Positions 1-10,300 of a stretch of 25,376 nucleotides of DNA are shown here, one piece after another; position 1 is the stretch's first letter, and every line of letters starts with the position of its first letter. A model generated the notes under the pieces. It was not told the origin of the DNA, did no database searches, and worked only from the letters and a program-made list of their open reading frames with translations. The position numbers were made by a program, and so were the translations under genes. This DNA is from Perkinsus chesapeaki. Taxonomy: Eukaryota; Perkinsozoa; Perkinsida; Perkinsidae. The stretch covers positions 225 to 25,600 of the forward strand of contig JAAPAO010000522.1 in assembly GCA_013115145.1 (NCBI GenBank), given 5' to 3'.

Positions 1-84
1 ATTATTAGTTATTATTAGTTATTATTAGTTATTATTAGTTATTATTAGTTATTATTAGTTATTATTAGTTATTATTAGTTATTA
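1..84. repeat. 10-bp tandem repeat, unit ATTATTAGTT
   Basis: About 8.4 uninterrupted copies of ATTATTAGTT run from the window edge to about base 84. The left end of the array is cut by the window, so its true length is unknown. It lies just upstream of a possible coding frame. Confidence 0.97.
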
Positions 85-104
85 TAACAGCACTTAGTTC
101 CTGA

Positions 105-554
105 GTGTTCATGAATCGTCAACATTGTTATTTTCCTGATATTGCATACTGTATGTGCCAGTCTGATATGGTCCTCAGATATGGCTCAATCGACTTGTGC
201 CGGGAATTGCTACTTCAAGTTCGACGAGTGATCATAGAATGGCAGGGAGTGCCAGCCGTTGAAATGGGAGCAATTGAGGCATTGCCACCTAAGAAGAGTA
301 AGTTAGCCAAGTCACCCCACAATGACTTAAACATTTCTCGCCTCTTACTGTTAAAGTCGGATGTGAGACTTTACTACGAAGTAGCCTCCAAAGTGGAACG
401 CCTTGCCAGACATCTTGGCATATCTAGGCAGGGGGTCATAGAGGAACGTCGGGTGTTAGGCACACCCGGAGGAATGCACTTCATGCTCCCTCCTGATCTA
501 GAAACATATCAACTAATATTTAGATTTGCTACTGTATCATCTCCACATAAGTAA
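105..554 (+). CDS. Open frame, possibly an upstream exon of the UBR gene
   Basis: A 149-codon open frame with charged, helix-like composition (for example SDVRLYYEVASKVERLARHL, about residues 87-106). It lies directly upstream of the first exon I can place in the UBR-type ligase, where that family has a long helical region of low conservation. I cannot align it convincingly to the family. A GTAAGT inside the frame (298) suggests that part of it may be intron. It could equally be a chance frame. The Met at its start need not be an initiator. Confidence 0.35.
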   Translation: MFMNRQHCYFPDIAYCMCQSDMVLRYGSIDLCRELLLQVRRVIIEWQGVPAVEMGAIEALPPKKSKLAKSPHNDLNISRLLLLKSDVRLYYEVASKVERLARHLGISRQGVIEERRVLGTPGGMHFMLPPDLETYQLIFRFATVSSPHK

Positions 555-891
555 CGCTTTGTGATCTTCGATGGAAACAATATCATCATCAATACTATTT
601 ATGATGGATCTATGATATATTCGATAATAGAATGAAGGTGGCGCTCGATCTATTTTCATGCACATCTATCACGGGATTGAACACGACCCCATCATTAATA
701 ATATTTTTATAATGCATCTACTGCATGTATCAGTTTGATATATGCACTAGATTGGTGGCGAGAGTATTGCCACCACACTGATGCGTACATCTATAATATA
801 TAATTAAAATCCATTCGATGTATTTAGATATATTCGTACATAATATATTGAATACAGTAAAGGTATTTACTCGATAAGTCCCCATTTTCAG
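555..891 (+). other. Probable intron or non-coding stretch
   Basis: AT-rich sequence without a convincing frame on either strand. It ends in a good acceptor (CCCATTTTCAG, last base 891) that opens the first well-supported UBR exon. The minus-strand frame at 730-915 looks like background. Confidence 0.55.
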
Positions 892-1395
892 GCACGTTGT
901 CTCGCCCGTTTGCATGGTCTGACACGGAGGATCTGTTATGTAAAATCAAAGTCGGCTCTAAGAGATGGAATAGTGATGAGGATCTGTGCTCGATGCATGT
1001 GCCGCTATCGAGGCTTTATGTCGTACTTTACTCAGTAACTCTCCACAAGTAGGTGCTCGGGCTACCTCCGACCGCCGGGGACTTTCGATTAGATACGGCT
1101 TGGCTGGGATACCTGATGAGATCCACGGCCATGATTTCGAGGTTGCAAGGATCTTGGAGTTCCCCCTCCGAGCGCTTGTCCAGCACGAGGAGGTTTGCAG
1201 TGGCCTCTGGATCAGAAATGGTGGGAGCTGACTTCGATGGCAGATGCCGAGCAATAGTCTCCGTTCAGGCGAATCAATTCGATCCGAGCATGAGTTCTAT
1301 CTCGCCAATTATTTCCACCACGCCTTTGCTGATGTTGACATCCAAGCTGTCCTCCTCACAAGCAGGCTGTCTGCGGAGCCGGGAAGATTCATAAA
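892..1395 (+). other. UBR1-like: UBR gene exons: helical region with the conserved W-x-RNG stretch
   Basis: Three exons (892-1048, 1093-1220, 1269-1395) separated by introns of 44 and 48 bases. The first encodes SDEDLCSMHVPLSRLY, which matches the SEDL..IHLPLSR block that precedes the central domain in human UBR1/UBR2. The second encodes HDFEVARILEFPLRALV followed by GLWIRNG, equivalent to the YPLRCLV..MWRRNG block. The third continues as FADVDIQAVLL, matching the D-x-D...LQ block. Phases agree at both junctions (2 to 1 base, then 1 to 2 bases). This alignment, made from knowledge of the mammalian proteins, is what first identified the gene. Confidence 0.9.
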
Positions 1396-4300
1396 GTAAC
1401 AAATCGAAACGGCACGTTAGTCTTATTCAACTTACATCGTTTTTCTCAACTTGAATCGTTTTTCGGTTGTGGGAACATTTTTTCTCGCCTACCACTTGGG
1501 ACGTATCTTACGTACGCGACATGAATTTAGCTCTTCACTTATAATTAGACTGCTGTATTGAATGATACGAGGAGTCTCTTCGTCGTGGCCTTGGCTAAGG
1601 ACCAAGACTTGTATAATGATTATGACAAGGAATGTTATCTTCGCAATTAAAGAAAATCATTTTTCCCGTCTACTGCAGGAGTCATAATGGAGTTTATCAT
1701 ATCACGCCTTGTACTCATATTGAGACAGTGTCCCCGCTGGTATTGATGTAATTGGTCTGTTCACCATGATCCTGGTCTGGCCCTTCTAGAATGACTATGA
1801 TGAGCAATATCATTTTTAAAGTTTCATAGGAGAATTGTAAGGCTACTTGAGCATATCAGGAAGCTCGGAGCCGTAATTGAGCAGCTTTGAGTTCTGAATT
1901 GCACATTTACTGACCGATGCAGATAAAGGAAATGGTCACGCTCTTTCTTTCAGGCATCTGCTTTCTGCGTTCGGTATTCGTCCAACAGTAGTATGGAGTG
2001 AACACATTCCTCCGCTAAGTGCAAGCTCTGTGGAGGAAGCTGAAAGGTACGTGAAAAAGCTCAACTGTGCTATGAAGGTGAGAACTACTGGGGAGAGGTG
2101 CGGCTATCAGATTCCACGACTCCGAGGCAATCGTATGAATTCTGTAAATGTTACTTCAAGTACCAAGTTAATGCAACAGGGTGCATGAGGAATATGTGGC
2201 CGCCAAACATAACCTTTTCGACGAGTTGGATGATTTAATACATACCGGGAATAATAGCCCCTTCAAAGGAAGGGTCTCAATGAGATCTATCAATTGCTCT
2301 AAGTGTATCAAGTTGATGCCACCACCTGGTGGCATCACCGAGTGGCCGCTGGAATGCTTCATTGGCGCGATCACTGTTGTCATATCTGTACTGTTCAGAT
2401 TTTATGTGCTTTGGTATCTCCTTATTCATCCGGTATCACTGAGACTGGTGGAAGGCAATATACCGATATAACGTCGAAACAACATCTTCGCCAAAAACTT
2501 GCAGCTGCGGGACAGATAACGTAAGCGATGAAGCATTCATTCGGCGCCTAATAAATGAAGAAAAGAGACCACTATTACTATGTGAAGCATTCAGGAAGTT
2601 TGCTTGACCGAGGTTGATCCGCTCTTGCTCTTCTAGTGAGAGTCGTTATAGCAAGTTGCTTAGCGCTTCATCATCTTGTAGACTTCACAATACGAGCTAC
2701 ACTTTCATGCTTGTAGCGGTAGGCATCAGTTGGGGCGTGTCTGCCGTCTCTGGTTCGTCAGGCGCCTTTGTACATACTATAGTCATTATTATAGTATTAA
2801 TTATTATAATACTATTCGGATGACATAATAACACTCCACTGCTCGTTTCCCGACATGTATCATTCAGAATGTCCTACGCCCGAGATCCTCGTCTCGACAA
2901 GTTCACTAACACCCTGGCAGCAAGTGATATGGACTTGCTGCAGGAGAATCTTGAGGCTGTTGCCAAAGCAGAGCTGGGTGGCACCAATACTGCTGGACAA
3001 AGAAGTAGGTTGAGCTCATTTATGTGACGTCATAAAACTGAAGGAGGATGCTTATATACGTAAACGTCGGAAATGCCAGCTCGGACTTCTGATTCCTCCT
3101 AAACCTAATTTTTAGTGGTGCCCTGGCCCATCCATAATGTATAGAATCAATCTACTCTGTGGATGATTGATAACTCCCCTAACAGCCCGTTTGCCGTGCG
3201 AAGCATCTAGTTCAGGCGGGCAGTCAGCGATCGTATATTGGAGCTCTTTCGTACACTGCCGATCCAATTAGTGCAGCGCAGTTGGCAATCAATAATAAGA
3301 TTAATTATTGGTCTTTTATAGCTCACACTTTTTTACGGATGAGACTTTGTCCCATCGTTTCCTGCAGGTCTGTACACTCTTCGAGATGATCAATGGGGAT
3401 TGGTTGACTTGCTTTATCCCAGTTGGATATGGCGAGAGCAACAAGATGTTGAGGAAAGATTGGTATGACGATTTGAACTTTGAATTTTTCAGATCTGAAA
3501 AGCCCGGGAATGAGTTTTATTTTTGCGCTTTCTCTAGAATTAGTAAGAGATTCCCCGGAGGAAATCTTCCGTCACGGAACTCTTCTATAGAAATCCTTAA
3601 CGAAACCTTCCGGATTTACGCCACCAGTCCATAGAGTTCAATAGAAGTTGCCGGAAACTTGCAGTTTTCGTAAAGTTAGAAACCTTGGCCAGCCGAAAGC
3701 TTCACCTGCAGACTGCATTTTATTTCTCTCAGGTTTCGTATCTCAAGCGAAACAACAAGACACTGACTGATTGGTGGTTTGGTGAAGTTATTTATAATCC
3801 TGATCGACCTAAGGTAGGATAGGCAGGCTCCTACTGAATATCTAAAGCGTCCGTTCTGTTGTTTTCAAGCGTCTTTTATTGGAGAACTATTCGCCCTGTG
3901 GACTTGGCTTCTTGGAAGATTCTGATGCACTGATTTTCTATTATGAGTTTGAAGCTCTCATCATGTTGTTCTTAAACGGTTCACGTTGAATTGGAGAACT
4001 ATACGCCCTGTGGCTTAAAGTCGCAGGGAATATAGGTCATTCCCTTTAGGAACTCGACCCATAGGCAATCCCAGTCACCGACTTGGATTCTTGGAAGGAA
4101 TCCACAAAAGACATTTCCTATTTAACATAATATATACTATTAGTAAATGAGTGTATATTATGCACTATAAAATGGTGTATGTTAAGCCTTTATGAAATGA
4201 TACTATCACTACATTTTAAACCGATGAAGAGTTAGGATTTGAAATTCTCTGGGAACCACTTCCGTATATCAGCTGGGGGAACAATATCTTGCAAGTCCGC

Positions 4301-7300
4301 TAGGGGGTTTAAATAGCAAATAATATTACTATTGCTTGGATTAATAACCATTATTAATTACTGTTTATTAATTATAGTATTGTATATACTGTATCTTGCT
4401 GAACGTAATGCAACTCTGTGGATTTAAATTATGATATTTCTGCCACTACTACTAAGCCGCACTGACATTGACTCCTTAAAGGTTCTGAAACCTCACCACC
4501 TTGATCATGCTTTCATTTTTCACAACCCTCGACTATTATGTAAGGTACACGAAGACCTTCGAAAACAGACTGCAGAACTGCTAAAATCACCCGAGTTGCT
4601 ATCGATATGTTTCATCAGCTTGTTGGCAGTAAAGTAAGATCTTCGATTTCCCGCGCGCCGCGAAATTAAGAACAGGGTTGGTCTTTTGGACACGCTTGGT
4701 GGGGATCAACGACTTCTCCACCTCACCTTGCATTTGCTACTGCGAGTGGTCACCCTGTCTATTGGCGTTGAGGAAATACAAGATGAGCAAGATGAGCAGA
4801 TGGACTCTATCGATGAGGACACTTATGAGGTGATCCTTTCTGTAAGGTGCATTCAGTGACCAGCAAATCGACTTGTAACGGTGATTGTAAGAAACTCCTA
4901 AGCCTGCTCTTATCTTCCGTGCCAGTATTTGGCTGCTAATTAAGCTCTCTCCCGAGTCATGTCTTGGATTTCACTGCACTTAGTCGTCAATACGACTATC
5001 AATTTCGCAGATAGGGATGTTAATTTGGCGATAGTGGCCGAAAACGGGAATAAACTCTATCAGCGAAGACGCTACTCTCGGGAAATGAATTTTAGCAATA
5101 TATAGAAACTAAATCCGGCAAGTGGATTTCAACAATATATAGAAACTAAATCCGGCACGTGAATCTCACCAATATATAGAAACTAAATCCGACACGTGAA
5201 TCTCACCAATATATAGAAACTAAATCCGACACGTGAATCTCAACAATATATAGAAACTAAATCCGGCAAGTGGATCTCACCAATATATAGAAACTAAATC
5301 CGGTTGTTGAAGTCAGTAGTGGCGTGTCGATGGGTTCGAGATTTTAGAAGGGGTATTGAGCTTTCATCTTCAGTCCTCACCTTATAAGTTTCAAGCTTTC
5401 ACGGTGCCGCATCTCGCTCGGAGATATAGAACGGTTGGCGCTGAATCGGGTAGGGAAGCTTTGGTATGACTAGTTTGCACGCATGCACATATCAGATAAT
5501 TGTGCAATATTGAGATGTTGTCTGCATAGAATAGTAATCCCAGTTGGTCTTCCCGGAGGAGCTCAAATCGAGGAAGCAGGTGAGCTGTGGAGGGGTGAGG
5601 TTTTGGTCACTTTGCGACCTATTCAATAGACAATGCGGAAATAGCGTTATCAGATAAAATCTATATAATACAGAAAGACTAGAAAGTCACGTACTTGGTG
5701 GGTTCCAAGTGTTTAATGTGAAGTCTAACATTTTGTTATAGATGATAAAAAAATCCGTATTGAAAAAGATTTTTCCTTTATAATGCTCTCTGCTGTGCGA
5801 AACCGTTTTACATAATATTATCTGTCCTCTTCAATTCGCCGTCCACTGTTATACGGGAACATCGTGAGAATCTACTTACCCCACTTACCTCCCTCCTAGA
5901 TCACTACACCTCGTACCTTTCTTCAGCCTTGACAGAGTCATCTAGCCGCCTCAGAAATATGTGTTTTCAGCGGTACGGAAAGTGTGCGTACTGCTGAGGA
6001 GATATAAATTATATCATAGATCAATATATCAAATTATATAAATCGCTCGATCATCATAGATCAATATATCAAATTATATAAATCGCTCGATCATCATAGA
6101 TCAATATATCAAATTAAATAAATCGCTCGATCATCATAGATCAATATATCAAATTTTTCATTATATCATATAATGGAAAACTTGATAGGAAAGGACAACT
6201 TGAAACAGGAAACTTGAAAATTGCTTATTTTATAGTGCAACAGCACTCCTTTGACCGCGCGGGCGAGATTGAAATTGATTGACTCTGCTAATAACTGATG
6301 GCCCTCTGTGACCTCTTACATTGCCCATGGCTTCTACTGTATCGCGCGAGTCTCCTACGGATCATTTCCGTCAACATGTGATAGCTCTTAATCGGTGTCC
6401 AGGTCAATCTGAGAGTATCTTGAGTCTGCTGACATCCCTAGCCATGAAGCCAAGTTGCTCCCAAGAGTATCCGTGGATCGAGCTATTGCTCAACGCCCTT
6501 CACAGGAGGGCGCATAATGATATTACCAGGAGAGAGGTGGGTGCTAGAAAAGTCGCGCGCCACGAAATTAGGGCTGTGTTCAGGTGATCGAGAAGAGCAT
6601 GGAATCTGCGAATATGACTATACCGTCGAGCGGTGTGGAGTACCCGAGTACTCCGGTTCGAAAGAAGAGTACGAATTTCGTGGCGACGGCGGTCGATGAG
6701 GCGGCGGACAACACCAACACCTCTGAAGCTGAACGTATGGGTGGACTACTGGTTTACTTTGATAGTATTCAGGTTCATCATCGACATGATGAATCATTTC
6801 AAAGCATAAACTTTCAACGTTTTATTATTTATATGTCACCATACCATTGTAAATAATATGACTTGTTGAGCGCTACTTCATCTTAGTAGCAGAAAATATC
6901 GGCCAGATATTCCTCAAACACTTGCGGGGCCATGAACTGATTCACTCTACTTGATATTGTCATTGTCTACTCAGAGATTCTCGATATCTCCGGTATCAGG
7001 TTTAAAGCGGCATAGGTGCGATTCCTCTTTCTCTGGTTCGAGTCCTATTGATCCTGCCAAGATAAGGAAGCGACGCTCGGTGCAGCGGAAGATGATGAAC
7101 TTGGTAAGTTGGCCTCCGCTGTTTATCAGTCAGGGAGAGATCGATTGTGATGATGAATGATGATTGATTCTTTACCAGTTCGTTTCATTCCCATGTGTAT
7201 GAATTTTACGTATCATCATAATTGTGGCTGGTACGAAAGCAACTGAGTTGATAGTCTCGTGAGGTTGCCATGTTGATGATTTTGTAAAGTAGCTAACTGA

Positions 7301-10300
7301 GATCGGTTTAATGCAGTCGCACTGACTGAAGGAGTAATCGGGAGAATGTCGGCACGCTCTACACTGGCAGTGTATTAAGGTTATGCGTCTCACTCAGGTT
7401 CAAATGAGACAACAACAGTTCCTCGAGGGCATCGCTGGAAAGAGCACCTCTCCTTCGGTCGCGCCAAAGGGACGGTCGAGGACGCAGAGCGGTGCAATGG
7501 GCAGCAGTGAATGCGATGTAAGCAGCTTTGATCGTTGTTGTGTAGTATTGGCCGGTATTAGTACTCAACTGTAGTAGTCTAGTGGAGATACTAAATCAGA
7601 GACATATTAGACCACTGATCTGTAATTGTGATGAGGTTGCTTTCGGAGGGCTGATGGAACTTGTGAGGGAATTAACACTAATACAATATTATATACTACG
7701 GCAATTGTTTACATCATTATTTGACACTGTAGATTTTTCATAATTTATAAAATTGTATCATCATTCTTGGTATGTATCAACTTTCATCACAGTTGATGGT
7801 ATCTTTTAGGATGATAATTCCGTATTTAGAAACATAACGAAAATTATGGCAACTAGGTCGCCGTGCCTCCCAGTGCTCATTGAGGCATTCTATGTCCTCA
7901 GACCACCTGCGTGATATGTTTCGGCGGCAATCCCGAGCCTTCTACCGCGGGCCAGACGGCAGCAGACTCGCCCACGGTTATCTCTGGTGCACTGGGGAGA
8001 CTATGTTTTGTGGAGGTTTCAACGTAGCTATGACAGCGTCGCGCGCCTCAAAATTCGACTTAGGTTCACTGACACTCCGAGGCCTAAGATGCCGACTGGT
8101 GAAGCTATTCTCCCTTTTGAGGAGGTCGGAGCCTCTCCACGGCGACACAGCTCCGCTGGGCCTGGTGACAGCCACGAGCGGCAACCTACGATGTCGTTCT
8201 TCACGCCAGGGCCGACGAGCATGAAAGCAGTGGTGGGTTAGGGGATATGTGGCCCAGATGATGTGGGATTTACCCTTGCTATTACTACTCTATACACTAG
8301 ACAGTATATATATACGTATTTACTTCTACTTCCATTTTTCTATCATTTACTGCCCTTGCAGCAGCTGTTACTATTACTGTGTGAGTTTCTCATAATACAT
8401 AATGTATAGAATCTCTACGGCCGTGACGTGATTATGTTGGTCTCAGATTCATGGCTGCGGGCATCTCCTTCACACCAAGTGCTGGGAGAGCTATCGTGAG
8501 AATGCTATTGGCAACTTATCCTGTCCGTAAGTAAACAGAAAAATTAAAGTTCAAACTAGAATTTCGACAAACAAACTTTTCCCGCTCATCTAACAATTAC
8601 AGTAGGCGCAATCTAAAGAGCCAATTTCGTGTGGCGGGCTCAACTTCTTAACTAGTGCTCATATCAACCTGAAATTTGGCATGGGAACCTGGAATCCTAA
8701 CATGTATATATCGTTGAAATACTACTCCACGGACTTTTCGAAGAAAAAGTTTTCTCGCGTACTGTAGTATTTTTCAATTTACTGCGCGAGCTAGCTTTCA
8801 GCAAGTCGTCCAAACACGTAAGCAACCCGCTTCCTATATCTTTCTGCGGGGACTTTCTGAAACGTTGAGACTTTAGCTGTAAGTAATAGGGTTGCTTTAT
8901 TCAGGTACTGCAACAGACCGTGTAACGTTCTCTTGCCACCAAGTGAGGATATGAATATTGCCGAGCCGCCGACGGGTGAGTCTTAAACCATAATATTGAA
9001 TTTGGAAAGTTCTCGCAGCAGAGTTGACTTGTTGATATACGACCTGTATTTTCAGCCACGGCTTTCGATGACTGTCCGATATCGGCGTCACGATTCGGTC
9101 TGGAGTGCATGCAGAATTTAGTTGAAGTGCTTCCAGCGCTGCAAGGTGGGATGGATGCCGCGCAATGGGAGAAGGTAGGCTGCATTTACCGGCCAAAGAT
9201 ACATCAACCTTGCTGTGTGGTGCATTCACGCCGATCGCATATTTCTGGAAAATTATAAAGCGCCATGCCCGCCCTTGTCCTTGCCGATCTCTTGGGTACT
9301 AAGTGGAGCGTAGAAGGCGCTCTAGAGAAGTGTAGAATATACACAATATTTATAAATTGGTAGTAATTATTATATTAGTAACTTTTAATACCATTATACA
9401 TATATTTAATGTGTAATGAAGTTCCTGTATCAATAGGAGGGTAGATTATATAACTTCAGTTACGAGAGATTAGTGCGGTAGATATAATCACAGATGGAAT
9501 TCGAAGTCCTCTGACGTAACACAGTTTTAACTGTTGTCTCAGGCCCACCTCAACGAGCACATTTCTCCCCGATACGCTGACACTGTTCGGGCGGTATGCT
9601 TTGTGGTTGCCGGAGCAGTTGAGGCATACAGCAGACAAGTCGCTAGTGATCCCACCAATGCGAGCTGGAGGTAACTGGGCGTTTCGGCTCGATCTACGCA
9701 GGTTCGAATCACAGAGGGGCTTTTATATTTCTCGCAGTATGCACTGTTTCCTATGAACCTGTCAGAAATCAGCGCTGAACTCAATCTTTTGCTGCTCTTA
9801 CGGTCATCCTTTTATTCACGATTGAACCTCCCTTGCTATCTCCCTGATCGCTACGTGCTACCGGCACGGAATAGGAAGGGCGAATCTGGATGTCTGATGT
9901 TGAAGGCATTATCGGCTTCTTTCAAAGAAATTTTGCGCCGGCACCAGTGGTGGTAAATATCGAATTATCGTGGCCGGTCGATGGGCTCGACAGAGAAATG
10001 TTTCAGCCTTATCTGATACGTGTCATTATTTCTATTCCAGTCGGTCCTGGCATTGGCTACTAAGTGATCTAGTTGGTGCCGCCAAAAAGCTCATTAGCGG
10101 TCGTAACCGAGAGTATGTCAGAGAATTGTGCAAGCAGATGTGGACGGCGCCGAATTGTCGTCCGTATGTTGTAAGCTATGAAGAGAGTTTCTGGGCGCGT
10201 GACTTTTCTTCAGGCCTTGTCGCCTTGCTACCGCTGGTTCGCTCTCGTCATGAGTCTAGTGATTGACGGTGATACTGATGAAAAGATTCAAAGGTGCGCA

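Larger units (their letters stand above)
4842..6350 (+). other. 1.5-kb intron of the UBR gene carrying two minisatellites
   Basis: No protein-coding frame of note on either strand. The donor is GTAAGG. The acceptor (GCGCGAG before 6351) is weak and is chosen for phase. Two unrelated tandem arrays lie in it (5097-5303 and 6013-6156). The surrounding exons match consecutive segments of the UBR family, so this stretch should be spliced out. Confidence 0.7.

Noticed and set aside
1927-2090. Retroviral-type integrase core (DKGNGHALSFRHLL, then GIRPTVVWSEH)
   Set aside because: The string looked like TDxG..F..LL...GI, but the part before 1954 falls in an intron once the UBR exons are joined. The rest aligns with the UBR block FLMIMLSRF.
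3146-3366. Coding-like run (SQRSYIGALSYTADPISAAQ)
   Set aside because: The exons at 3004 and 3368 join directly in phase and match VYELKDE and its upstream sequence, so this lies in an intron.
3308-3634. 108-codon open frame as a gene
   Set aside because: It overlaps exon 3368-3462 in a different phase; the UBR family match is in the other frame.
9640-9720. tRNA suggested by GGTTCGAATC near 9702
   Set aside because: The flanking bases do not form a T-stem or acceptor stem, and no A-box lies upstream.
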